Source: Chloroflexota bacterium (lineage in GTDB: Bacteria > Chloroflexota > Dehalococcoidia > SM23-28-2 > RBG-16-64-32). Taken from it: 14,339 nucleotides of DNA. Shown piece after piece: positions 1-6,366 of this stretch (its first letter is position 1; every line of letters begins with the position of its first letter). The position numbers and the translations under genes were made by a program. The stretch lies in the NCBI GenBank assembly GCA_022564695.1, contig JADFKX010000040.1, forward strand, positions 1 to 14,339, given 5' to 3'. A model generated the notes under the pieces. That model was given only the letters and a program-made list of their open reading frames with translations. It did no database searches and was not told the DNA's origin.

Positions 1-142
1 AGGTTCTGCCGCACGTTCCCCCAACAGCGCTCCCCCATCCGACATAGAGGACGAGAAAGCTCGCTCGCCGTTACAGGTCAACCTCAGCGATGGCCGACGC
101 AAATCATGCGCCTGGGCGTAACGGAGCCATGGGTCGGCGCCT
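1..142. other. left-edge stretch with no recognised gene
   Basis: This stretch lies downstream of the cyclic di-GMP gene that ends at 143 on the minus strand. I see no convincing open frame, RNA gene or hairpin with a T-tract in either direction. It may hold the end of a neighbouring intergenic region, and any terminator for the minus-strand gene is not obvious. Confidence 0.5.
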
Positions 143-2227
143 CTACTCAGTATGAGCGGTTGCAGCCGCTTTCGTGGCGGCGGACGGTGCGGAGTGTAGG
201 GGCTGAGCCCCGTCTCGGGCCAGTATTCTGAGGAACGCCTCGACTACTACGGGGTCGAATTGGCTGCCACTGTTTCGTTCCAACTCCTCGATGGCCGCCT
301 TGACTGGCATCGCCTTTCTGTAAGGCCGGTCGTTGGTCATCGCGTCGAAGGCGTCGGTCACAAGGAGGATGCGGGAGGCGATGGGGATCTCCTCCCCAGC
401 CAGACCATCGGGGTAGCCGGAGCCGTCAAAGTGCTCGTGGTGGTGGATGACGGACGGTGTCACTACGGTGAGCGTACGGATCTGGCCGAAGATGTTGAGG
501 GCAGCGGTAGAGTGCTTCCTCATCTGGACCCATTCATCTTCGTTGAGGGGGCCTGGCTTGAACAGCACCTCATCCGGCACGGCCAACTTGCCGACATCAT
601 GGAGGAGGGAAGCCAGCCGCACGATCGATTGGTCCTGTTCACCCAGGCCGAGTTCGTCGGCCAGCTTCCCGGCCCACCAGGAGCATCGTTCTGTGTGTGC
701 GCTGGTGGAGGGATCTTTGGCCGAAAGGGCCGCGCCGAGAGCATTGACAACGTCTGGGGCGTACACTGCGCGGTCGGCGGCGTACCAGGGCAGGGCTCCG
801 TCTTTGCGCCTCTGGACCAGTTTGGCCCAGTCGCCGACGCGATTCTTGCCTTCGGATTTGGCCCAGTACATGGCCACGTCGGCGCCGTAGATTAGCTCAT
901 CCATCGTTGCGGCCCAGTCCGGCGAGGACGCCACGCCCAGACTGACCCTGATTCCCTCGCTGTCGACCTGTCCCTGCACGGTGCGGCGTAGACGTTCGGC
1001 GAATCCGAGGGTCTTCTCATGGTCGGTCCCTGGCAGCAGTATGGCGAACTCGTCTCCCCCGTAGCGGTAGGCATTGCCTTGGCCTGCCACGGCGGTCAAG
1101 ACGGGGGCCAGCTGGCGAAGAACGCTGTCCCCAGCCTGGTGGCCCCGCGAATCGTTCACGCGCTTGAAGTCGTCGATGTCCACCATGATGAGTCCCACCG
1201 GATGCCCGGACTCCTGGGCACGGGACATCTCCTCTTTGATTCTGTCGTGGAAGGCCCGGTGGTTGGAGAGCCCCGTCAGGGCGTCCGTAGTAGCTTCAGA
1301 ACGTGCTTTCCTCAGGCGGGCAGGGGTGCTTACCAGATAAAAGGTGACGGCGCCTACGAGTAATGCGGAGATCATACCTATGATCCATGCCCACGAGGAC
1401 GCCGCCGAGGCGGATGGCCACCCGCCTACCGGAGCTGCGGCCAGCTCCCAGGAACCGTTCGGTAGCGACACGGCAGACGTCACCGGATCCGTGTCGAGGG
1501 CACTTTCGTCTCCGAAGAAGACCTCCCCAGAGGCTCCCATGCCGTCCTTTCCGCGGATGACGTATTCGATATCCCGTGACTCATCAAGTAGCCCAGCCTG
1601 CAAAAGCAATGGATCGAAATCGATAAGGATTATTGCCAGGCCCCAATATTGCTCGCTCCCATCGGGTAGGGCCAAGAATACCGGCGTGCGGCCGATTAGC
1701 GCCACGCCTCCCTGCTTCAACTCAAGAGGCCCGGCAATCACGAACTCCCTATTGTCAATCGCGCTTTGAACGGCATCACGTCTGGCGGGATCACCGAGCA
1801 GGTCGTGCCCGATAGCTTCCTCGTTACCTTCCACGGGATACACGTAGGTCACTACTGAATCGGGAGCCAATTGCAGACTGCGAATCCCGGTTTGCTCCCC
1901 CTCAAGGTCTTCGGCGAAGGCCTGGAACTCGGCGTCGTTGATTTCAGGGCGGCTAGAGACGTATGCAGCCAGACCTCGCACCAGGAATAGTCGCTGGTTC
2001 AGTGCTTGTTCCAGGCTGACACGCCTAGCAGTAACTTCATTCAGTACATTGGATCGAGTTTCTTGCTTGAGATCCTCCCGCAGCAGGTGATCGATGAATG
2101 CCACCGTGACCAAGGCCACAGCTATAGCCAACAGTGCTGCAAGGTAGGGTGCAGCCGCGTGTCGGCGTGAGGCGAACGTTTTCCGCCATTCATTCAGGCG
2201 CGCTAGTTTGGGTAACACGATATCCAT
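143..2227 (-). CDS. membrane CHASE-GGDEF-HD-GYP cyclic di-GMP signalling protein
   Basis: This is a predicted inner-membrane sensor that may both make and degrade cyclic di-GMP. With the ATG at 2227 it has 694 residues. A transmembrane helix (about 27-48) is followed by an extracellular CHASE-like sensor (about 61-210, with the typical GIRSL...AP, YPVEG and DP.RRDAV patterns) and a second helix (about 279-300). The diguanylate cyclase domain (about 310-470) has an intact GGDEF at 390-394. No RxxD inhibitory site lies five residues before it, so product inhibition at that site is not expected. The HD-GYP phosphodiesterase domain (about 490-670) has HDVGK at 543-547 and HHHEHFDGSGYP ending near 606. 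Both catalytic motifs look intact, so the net activity cannot be read from sequence. The frame stays open upstream to a TTG at 2287, but the ATG at 2227 has an AAGGA Shine-Dalgarno and avoids an unusual leader peptide. The ligand is unknown. Confidence 0.93.
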   Translation of the reverse strand: MDIVLPKLARLNEWRKTFASRRHAAAPYLAALLAIAVALVTVAFIDHLLREDLKQETRSNVLNEVTARRVSLEQALNQRLFLVRGLAAYVSSRPEINDAEFQAFAEDLEGEQTGIRSLQLAPDSVVTYVYPVEGNEEAIGHDLLGDPARRDAVQSAIDNREFVIAGPLELKQGGVALIGRTPVFLALPDGSEQYWGLAIILIDFDPLLLQAGLLDESRDIEYVIRGKDGMGASGEVFFGDESALDTDPVTSAVSLPNGSWELAAAPVGGWPSASAASSWAWIIGMISALLVGAVTFYLVSTPARLRKARSEATTDALTGLSNHRAFHDRIKEEMSRAQESGHPVGLIMVDIDDFKRVNDSRGHQAGDSVLRQLAPVLTAVAGQGNAYRYGGDEFAILLPGTDHEKTLGFAERLRRTVQGQVDSEGIRVSLGVASSPDWAATMDELIYGADVAMYWAKSEGKNRVGDWAKLVQRRKDGALPWYAADRAVYAPDVVNALGAALSAKDPSTSAHTERCSWWAGKLADELGLGEQDQSIVRLASLLHDVGKLAVPDEVLFKPGPLNEDEWVQMRKHSTAALNIFGQIRTLTVVTPSVIHHHEHFDGSGYPDGLAGEEIPIASRILLVTDAFDAMTNDRPYRKAMPVKAAIEELERNSGSQFDPVVVEAFLRILARDGAQPLHSAPSAATKAAATAHTE

Positions 2228-2237
2228 CTGGCCCCGA

Positions 2238-2242
2238 TCCTT
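2238..2242 (-). promoter_or_regulatory. Shine-Dalgarno that decides the start of the CHASE-GGDEF-HD-GYP gene
   Basis: On the minus strand AAGGA lies ten bases before the ATG at 2227. The alternative upstream TTG at 2287 has no comparable site and lies inside a hairpin. This favours the shorter 694-residue product. Confidence 0.55.
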
Positions 2243-2276
2243 AGTAAGGCACCAGCAGTCCGAAGCCGGTGATGAT

Positions 2277-2300
2277 CCGCCCTTCAACCGAAGAGGGCGG
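2277..2300. repeat. hairpin in the 5' region of the cyclic di-GMP gene
   Basis: CCGCCC (2277-2282) pairs with GGGCGG (2295-2300), and TTC pairs with GAA inside, leaving an AACC loop and a two-base bulge. It lies about 50 bases before the ATG at 2227 and overlaps the alternative TTG start. There is no T-tract on either side, so it is not a classical terminator. It could affect mRNA stability or be an incidental GC-rich palindrome. Confidence 0.45.
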
Positions 2301-2413
2301 AGGAAGCCTGAACGACCCTCTGCATTGCGTCATCCGGATTCGTAGTAGCTTAGCCATTCCGGTTACTTTCGCTCCCTCCAGGTTATTGATGATTTGGGCC
2401 GTGCGGGGACCCA

Positions 2414-2482
2414 AAGGTTAAGGTGGCTCACAGGTATAGGATGGGCGCGCGTTGACACAGTTACTGGGTGCAAGGTTAAGGT
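2414..2482 (+). repeat. direct repeat AAGGTTAAGGT, two copies 58 bases apart
   Basis: The 11-base word AAGGTTAAGGT occurs at 2414-2424 and again at 2472-2482. A TTGACA (2452-2457) sits between them, but I found no matching -10 at 16-18 bases. The pair could be an operator upstream of the LuxR-type gene or a chance duplication. Confidence 0.35.
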
Positions 2483-2524
2483 CTGGTTCAGCAAAAATTG
2501 GAACGGTAAAGCGCTTGCGATAGA

Positions 2525-2562
2525 GGCAGGAGAGGCCCCGATTCATCGGGACCCCTCCTGCC
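2525..2562. repeat. long GC-rich imperfect hairpin
   Basis: The arms 2525-2542 and 2545-2562 pair at 16 of 18 positions around a GATTCATC apex. The outer stem is GGCAGGAG with CTCCTGCC. No T-run follows on either strand, so it is not a standard intrinsic terminator. It lies about 105 bases before the LuxR-type start and would be in the mRNA leader only if transcription begins far upstream. Confidence 0.6.
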
Positions 2563-2625
2563 CGCGTGGAGTTAAGATCTAGGGGAGGGTTGGCGATACT
2601 ATTCGCAGCCGCCGCTTTCGCAATG

Positions 2626-2634
2626 TGATATTCT
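2626..2634 (+). promoter_or_regulatory. possible extended -10 for the LuxR-type gene
   Basis: TGA followed by TATTCT (2629-2634) fits the TGn extended -10 pattern, with four of six matches in the hexamer. Transcription would start near 2641 and give a leader of about 29 bases containing the Shine-Dalgarno. No clear -35 is present. Confidence 0.35.
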
Positions 2635-2669
2635 GTCAATCGCCTGAACGGCGGATGGAGGAGCTATAA

Positions 2670-3011
2670 ATGACCTTTGACGGTGGCGTCACGGGGCCCA
2701 AGCGGGCGGAGGAGGAAGAGAGGCTGGGTTACTCGACGGATGAGCTCAGGGGGCTCAAGGCGGCGAGGAAGGAGCTGGAGGGCAAGGTGGAGCGCCAGAT
2801 GCTGCGACGGAACCCCTACGGCCTCACCTTCCGCGAGCTCACGATCCTCCACTTCGTGGCCGCCGGCAGATCAAGCAAGGAGATCGGTATTGAACTGGAG
2901 ATCAGCCCCCTGACCGCCCAGAAGCACGTTTCGAATATCCTCGCCAAGATGGACGCCTCCTCCCGCACGGCGGCGGCGGCGCGAGCTCTCAGAGAAGGTC
3001 TGCTGGACTAA
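2670..3011 (+). CDS. small stand-alone LuxR/GerE-type DNA-binding regulator
   Basis: This 113-residue cytoplasmic protein is probably a transcription regulator. Residues about 49-112 form a LuxR-type helix-turn-helix, with GLTFRELTIL, AAGRSSKEIG, SPLTAQKHVSNIL and the closing SSRTAAAARAL...GLL all in the family order. The first 48 residues are charged and likely helical, perhaps a short coiled coil for dimerisation. There is no receiver or ligand-binding domain. LuxR-type proteins commonly receive a signal through such a domain, so this one may respond through a partner or by its own level. The start is supported by GGAGGAG at 2657-2663, six bases before the ATG. It is divergent from the cyclic di-GMP gene, which may be a target, but that is only positional inference. 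A weak hairpin (GCGATA/TATCGC, 3014-3036) follows the stop. Confidence 0.85.
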   Translation: MTFDGGVTGPKRAEEEERLGYSTDELRGLKAARKELEGKVERQMLRRNPYGLTFRELTILHFVAAGRSSKEIGIELEISPLTAQKHVSNILAKMDASSRTAAAARALREGLLD

Positions 3012-3162
3012 CGGCGATATCACCTTCGCTTATCGCAGCCCCGGAAAGACTTCGGCGCGCTAGGCCGCACCTTCGCGATTGGGTAATCCTGTCGGGTTGC
3101 CGTCAAAACGCTGAGACACAGTAGATCGTGCCGCTTGCCATGCACGGTCCGTATCTAAAAGA

Positions 3163-3237
3163 TGGTGCCGGAGGGCAGAGTCGAACTGCCGACACCGCGA
3201 TTTTCAGTCGCGTGCTCTACCACTGAGCTACCCCGGC
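3163..3237 (-). tRNA. tRNA-Phe (anticodon GAA)
   Basis: The minus strand folds into a complete cloverleaf. The acceptor is GCCGGGG with CTCCGGC (one G-U pair), the D stem is GCTC/GAGC, the anticodon stem is CGCGA/TCGCG with loop CTGAAAA, and the T stem is GGCAG/CTGCC with loop TTCGACT. The anticodon GAA reads phenylalanine codons. The discriminator base is A and the CCA end is encoded (minus strand of 3163-3165), giving 75 bases. The flanks extend the acceptor helix by six bases, GATGGT before the gene pairing with ACCATC at the 3' end, so the CCA could be base-paired in the precursor. There is no integrase or attachment-site duplication nearby. Confidence 0.97.
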
Positions 3238-3246
3238 ACCATCCGC

Positions 3247-3276
3247 ATTCTAGGTATGGCTCCATAGCAGCGTCAA
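3247..3276 (-). promoter_or_regulatory. sigma-70-type promoter of tRNA-Phe
   Basis: On the minus strand TTGACG (3271-3276) and TAGAAT (3247-3252) are separated by 18 bases. Each hexamer matches consensus at five of six positions. The predicted start is only a few bases upstream of the mature tRNA 5' end at 3237, which is usual for a tRNA gene. Confidence 0.75.
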
Positions 3277-3346
3277 GGCGAACACGCTAATCCTAAGACC
3301 GTCTTGGAGCACAATTCGCGCGGCGTGCGTCCACTGCTAGCCAGCC

Positions 3347-3374
3347 GGAGCTGATGCTCCAGCTTCCAAGCTGG
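3347..3374 (+). repeat. paired palindromes before the DRTGG gene
   Basis: GGAGC/GCTCC (3347-3360, loop TGAT) is followed directly by CCAGCTT/AAGCTGG (3359-3374, loop CC), the two overlapping by two bases. The layout resembles the double hairpin inside pcrA at 10027-10061, and both contain the word GATGCTCC. It lies 65-92 bases upstream of the 3439 start. Confidence 0.6.
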
Positions 3375-3419
3375 GGTCGTGCGAAGTGGCCTTCAACATC
3401 CCGTGCTGCCTTCCGCTTG

Positions 3420-3428
3420 TGCTATAAT
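3420..3428 (+). promoter_or_regulatory. extended -10 promoter of the DRTGG gene, near-leaderless
   Basis: TGC followed by a perfect TATAAT (3423-3428) forms an extended -10. No -35 is seen at the usual distance. Transcription should begin about 3434-3436, only a few bases before the ATG at 3439, and there is no Shine-Dalgarno sequence. Confidence 0.7.
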
Positions 3429-3438
3429 TCACCAAGCT

Positions 3439-4344
3439 ATGCCCCCGCTCCTCATCGCCGCGCCGGAGTCGCTGAGCGGCAAGACTACCGTCGCCGTCGC
3501 CATCGGCCAGCGCTTCAAGGACGCCGGCCGCACCGTCGCCCTCTTACGCCTGACCGGTGGTGATCACGCCGCGGACGATGCGCGGCTGTTCGCCGGACTC
3601 GCCTTCAACGTCAGCCGCCGGGCTGAGCCCGTCCAGGCTGCGGATGTGGCGATCGCTGACGAACACTTCACGCTGATCGAAGCGCCGGCGGGCGATCCTC
3701 GCCAGGCGGCGGAACGCCTTTCCGCCAAAACGGTGGTCGTGGTGGCGTACGCCGATCCATTACCCGCTGACATCCCTTCCTTCTGTGAGGCGATGGGCGA
3801 CTCCTGCGCCGGCGTCATCATCACCCGCGTGCCCAGCCGCCGCCTGGAGGCTACGCGCGCCGCCGCCGAGGGCATCGGCGTCCGTATTGTCGCCCTCGTG
3901 CCGGAGGACCGCCTTCTGGCCGCGCCTTCGCTCGGCGCCATCGCCGAGGCGCTGGAGGCCGAGACCAGCTTCCTCGACAGCGCCCGCGACAACATAATCG
4001 ACCGGCCCATCATCTCCTCCATCAGCGTCGATCCGGCGCAGGGCTATTTCGCCGACTACAACCCCAACGTCGTCATCGTGCGCGGCGACAAGCCCGATCA
4101 GCAGCTCGGCGCCCTCTACGCCGGCGTGCCTTGCCTCATCATTACCGGCGGATTGCCACTCCTTTCGTACGTGGAGGAGCGCGCGCAAGAGGAGGAGATA
4201 CCGCTCCTCAAGACCCACTACGACACCGTGGCCACCGTCGGGCGGTTGGAGCCTCTCTACGGCGCGACGCCGTTCTCCGGTCAGGCTAAGGTGGAGCGCA
4301 TCGTCCAGCTCACGAGTGATCTGGACCTCTCCTCGCTAGTCTAG
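3439..4344 (+). CDS. P-loop (BioD/CobQ-like) plus DRTGG domain protein
   Basis: This 301-residue protein resembles the N-terminal regulatory half of long phosphotransacetylases, without the catalytic domain. Residues 1-165 form a dethiobiotin-synthetase-like nucleotide-binding fold, with a P-loop ending SGKTT near 12-16 and the later strands ending GVIITRVP and VALVPEDR. Residues about 185-295 match a DRTGG domain (IISSISVDP, NVVIVRGDKPD, PCLIITGG, VERIVQLT). Such proteins are usually listed as phosphotransacetylase-family or hypothetical, and the true function is not known to me. The frame is open to a GTG at 3379. The ATG at 3439 is preferred because the family similarity begins there and a perfect extended -10 (3420-3428) lies just upstream, so an earlier start would lie outside the transcript. 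A terminator at 4358-4395 ends the unit. Confidence 0.85.
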   Translation: MPPLLIAAPESLSGKTTVAVAIGQRFKDAGRTVALLRLTGGDHAADDARLFAGLAFNVSRRAEPVQAADVAIADEHFTLIEAPAGDPRQAAERLSAKTVVVVAYADPLPADIPSFCEAMGDSCAGVIITRVPSRRLEATRAAAEGIGVRIVALVPEDRLLAAPSLGAIAEALEAETSFLDSARDNIIDRPIISSISVDPAQGYFADYNPNVVIVRGDKPDQQLGALYAGVPCLIITGGLPLLSYVEERAQEEEIPLLKTHYDTVATVGRLEPLYGATPFSGQAKVERIVQLTSDLDLSSLV

Positions 4345-4357
4345 GGGTAAAACTTAA

Positions 4358-4395
4358 CGGGCACCCACACTTGTTGGGGCGCCCGCTCTCTTTTT
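4358..4395. terminator. intrinsic terminator between convergent genes, possibly bidirectional
   Basis: CGGGC (4358-4362) pairs with GCCCG (4381-4385), with an inner CCCA/TGGG stem. TCTCTTTTT follows on the plus strand, so it can end the DRTGG transcript. In the reverse direction the stem is followed by TTAAGTTTT, so it may also end the zinc-ribbon transcript. Confidence 0.8.
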
Positions 4396-4408
4396 CGCTG
4401 CGGTCTAT

Positions 4409-4960
4409 CTAGTGCTGGAAACGCGCCGCCTCTGGTTCCCCGGCTGCCGGTGGTGTCTGAGATTGGCCCCCTTCTCCAAGGCTGCTGAGGGTCTCCTCCG
4501 CACCACTGGACTTCGCTGAGGGAGCGGGGCTCGGTCGCGCTGTGTTGCAGTAAGGGCAGGCCACCCAAGAGAAGCTGAGCAGCCGCTCGCACTTGGCGCA
4601 TTGGTCCTTGAGCTGCGTCTGGCAGGACGGGCAGAAATGAAACTCCTTATCGGTGAGCCTGCGGCAGGATGGGCAAGCTCCCTCGTCCCCCAGCTCTCGC
4701 AGCAGCGCCTCCTCCTCCAGCGAGCGCGCGTACGCCTCCTCCAGCGTGTCCCGGGGACGCAACATCAGGTACAGCGCCAACCCCGGTATGTTAAAGCTGG
4801 GGAAGAACATCAGCACGACGAATACGGAGAGAGCCTGTAGCGACGAATCGCGGCTACGGTCCCGGATGTCTCGGTAGACCCAGACAACTATGCTGATCCA
4901 GAGCAACAAAGCCCAAACGCCGCCGATAACGGCGGCAAGGATTGCTAACTGTTCCTCCAT
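4409..4960 (-). CDS. two-TM membrane protein with a double zinc ribbon
   Basis: This 183-residue protein has two hydrophobic helices (about 6-29 and 44-68) and then a soluble domain with four CxxC pairs at about 96/99, 110/113, 121/124 and 135/138. The pairs form two zinc-ribbon knuckles of the DZR type (CPSC, CPSC, CAKC, CPYC). The tail (about 145-183) is rich in Ser, Pro, Ala and Glu and is probably disordered. Zinc ribbons of this kind often mediate protein or nucleic-acid contacts, but no specific role can be assigned. The ATG at 4960 is preferred over a GTG at 4966 because AAGGG lies nine bases before it. The gene is divergent from the rlmD-like gene. Its promoter is probably the extended -10 at 5000-5008, giving a leader of about 33 bases. 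Confidence 0.82.
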   Translation of the reverse strand: MEEQLAILAAVIGGVWALLLWISIVVWVYRDIRDRSRDSSLQALSVFVVLMFFPSFNIPGLALYLMLRPRDTLEEAYARSLEEEALLRELGDEGACPSCRRLTDKEFHFCPSCQTQLKDQCAKCERLLSFSWVACPYCNTARPSPAPSAKSSGAEETLSSLGEGGQSQTPPAAGEPEAARFQH

Positions 4961-4999
4961 TACCACCTGCCCTTGGTTATATGGAATATACTTTTGCGC

Positions 5000-5008
5000 A
5001 TTATATCA
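5000..5008 (-). promoter_or_regulatory. extended -10 promoter of the zinc-ribbon gene
   Basis: On the minus strand TGA followed by TATAAT (5000-5005) is a perfect extended -10. It would start transcription near 4993, about 33 bases before the ATG at 4960. Confidence 0.65.
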
Positions 5009-5053
5009 CGGCCTGCTCACTCCATCATTAGGTATAACGCGCGGCGCCTGCAC

Positions 5054-5082
5054 TTGGCTTCCCTCCCAACCGCCGATAGACT
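5054..5082 (+). promoter_or_regulatory. promoter of the rlmD-like gene, near-leaderless
   Basis: TTGGCT (5054-5059) and TAGACT (5077-5082) are 17 bases apart, each with four of six consensus matches. The start would fall near 5089, about five bases before the ATG at 5094, which has no Shine-Dalgarno. A competing TATAAC at 5033-5038 would give a leader of about 50 bases. Confidence 0.5.
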
Positions 5083-5093
5083 GAGATCCGTAC

Positions 5094-6350
5094 ATGTCTC
5101 GACGCAAGAAGGACCGGCGAACACGCATACAGCCTTACCGCGTAAGCGTAACCCTGGAGGACATCGCCTACGAGGGTGGCGCCCTCGCCCACCACGACGG
5201 CAAAGTGATCTTCGCCGACTACGGCATCCCCGGTGAGGAGGTCGTGGTTGAGGTGGACCGCGAGCGCCAGGGCGTCGGCATCGGTCGCGTAGTGGAGGTG
5301 ATCTCGGCTGCCGACGATCGGGTGGAGCCGCCCTGCCCGTATTTCGGCGCCTGCGGCGGCTGCCAGTGGCAGCACATCCGTTACCCCAAGCAGTTGGAGC
5401 TGATGGCCCACATCGTTCGCGAGCAGCTCCGCCGCATCGGCAAGTTCGAGGAGCCGCCCGTCTCACTCACCGTCGGCGCCGACGATCCCTGGGGCTATCG
5501 TAACCACGCCCGCTTTACCGTGAACCGCGAGGGCGAACTCGGCTTCATGACCAGGCACAGTCGACGCTTTCTACGCATCGACCACTGCCTGATCATGCAC
5601 CCCTGGATCAACGAGACGCTGCCTAAGCTCCAGGGCAAATCAGCTGGTCTCCATCAGGTCGCCATTCGCTACGGCGTGAACACCGACGAGGTGCTCATCC
5701 ACCCGGACCTCGGTGAGATCGAGCCGTCCATCCCCTCCGCTCAGCGCTACTATCACGAGGAGCTGGCCGGTAGCCGCTTCCGCATCTCCGGCGCCTCCTT
5801 CTTTCAGACCAACACACCGCAGGCGGAGAAGCTGATCGGTCTCGTGCGGCAGCGGCTCCGGCTCAACGGCGATGAACTGCTGCTGGACGCCTACGCGGGC
5901 GTGGGCACCTTCGCCGTCGCCCTGGCGCCCGATGCCGGCCGCATCATCGCTATCGAGGAGTCAGCAGCCGCCGTGGACGACGCCATGGTCAATATCGCCG
6001 GCTGCCCCAACGTCCAGTACTTCAAAGGCAAGGTCGAAGCCGTCCTCCCAGAGCTGACTGAGCATCCCGATGCCGTGATTCTGGACCCTCCTCGCCAAGG
6101 CTGCCATACCGAGGCGCTAGACGCCGTCCTGAAGCTGGCGCCGGCACGCATCGTCTACATCTCTTGCGATCCCGCTACCCTGGCCCGCGACCTCCGCCGC
6201 CTCGCGGACGGAGGCTACCGCCTGGAGGACGTGACCCCCATCGATATGTTCCCCCACACCTATCACATCGAATGTGTTGCCACCCTCAGCCAGCCCTCCT
6301 CATCCAGCGCGAGAGCTCAGAGCTCAGAACCTGGAACCGCGGCGACGTAG
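5094..6350 (+). CDS. rlmD: TrmA/RlmD-family RNA uracil-5 methyltransferase (probable 23S rRNA m5U1939)
   Basis: This 418-residue enzyme is predicted to methylate C5 of a uridine in 23S rRNA using S-adenosylmethionine. Residues 15-70 are a TRAM-like RNA-binding domain. Cys81, Cys87, Cys90 and Cys165 have the C-x5-C-x2-C...C layout of the RumA 4Fe-4S cluster. The methyltransferase core has SFFQTN (235-240), the SAM loop DAYAGVGTF (265-273), DPPR (331-334), the catalytic Cys358 in SCDPATLARDL and the general base Glu393 in HIECVATL. The cluster and all catalytic residues are present, so it should be active. Family members target different sites (U1939, U747, tRNA U54), so the exact target is inferred. 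The last 20 residues form a low-complexity Ser/Ala-rich tail whose DNA holds a tandem GAGCTCA. maf follows after 16 bases, so the two are likely cotranscribed. Confidence 0.93.
   Translation: MSRRKKDRRTRIQPYRVSVTLEDIAYEGGALAHHDGKVIFADYGIPGEEVVVEVDRERQGVGIGRVVEVISAADDRVEPPCPYFGACGGCQWQHIRYPKQLELMAHIVREQLRRIGKFEEPPVSLTVGADDPWGYRNHARFTVNREGELGFMTRHSRRFLRIDHCLIMHPWINETLPKLQGKSAGLHQVAIRYGVNTDEVLIHPDLGEIEPSIPSAQRYYHEELAGSRFRISGASFFQTNTPQAEKLIGLVRQRLRLNGDELLLDAYAGVGTFAVALAPDAGRIIAIEESAAAVDDAMVNIAGCPNVQYFKGKVEAVLPELTEHPDAVILDPPRQGCHTEALDAVLKLAPARIVYISCDPATLARDLRRLADGGYRLEDVTPIDMFPHTYHIECVATLSQPSSSSARAQSSEPGTAAT
6313..6326 (+). repeat. tandem GAGCTCA in the rlmD 3' end
   Basis: Two perfect copies of the seven-base GAGCTCA, itself centred on the palindrome GAGCTC, encode part of the low-complexity tail of the methyltransferase. 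The tail lies beyond the last conserved residue of the fold, so the repeat is probably tolerated rather than functional. Confidence 0.5.
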
Positions 6351-6366
6351 GTTCTCGATTCTACTC

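Larger units (their letters stand above)
2228..2669. other. 442-base intergenic region between divergent genes
   Basis: This region separates the minus-strand cyclic di-GMP gene from the plus-strand LuxR-type gene and should hold both promoters. Visible features are a hairpin at 2277-2300, two copies of AAGGTTAAGGT (2414-2424 and 2472-2482), an 18-bp imperfect hairpin at 2525-2562 and a TG-TATTCT element at 2626-2634. Small open frames on both strands (for example 2394-2582 plus and 2418-2639 minus) have no family resemblance and no good start sites, so I do not call them. Confidence 0.6.

Noticed and set aside
260..895. Plus-strand open frame of 211 codons inside the cyclic di-GMP gene.
   Set aside because: It is antisense to the HD-GYP and GGDEF domains, which are clearly real.
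2288..2400. A possible cyclic di-GMP-I (GEMM) riboswitch upstream of the cyclic di-GMP gene, because the minus strand contains GATGACGCAATGC and a CCGGA/TCCGG stem.
   Set aside because: The conserved GEMM lower stem and the second helix with its tetraloop-receptor partner are not recognisable. A covariance search against Rfam RF01051 would decide it, and a significant hit would reverse this call.
2394..2639. Two small open frames in the gap before the LuxR-type gene.
   Set aside because: They overlap each other on opposite strands, lack Shine-Dalgarno sites and recognisable motifs, and one spans the strong hairpin.
3163..3237. tRNA-Phe as an integration site for a genomic island.
   Set aside because: I saw no duplicated tRNA end, integrase or phage gene on either side.
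6274..6366. Upstream start for maf at 6274 in the same frame.
   Set aside because: It would overlap the rlmD-like gene by 77 bases and add residues not found in Maf, whose conserved sequence begins at the ATG at 6367.
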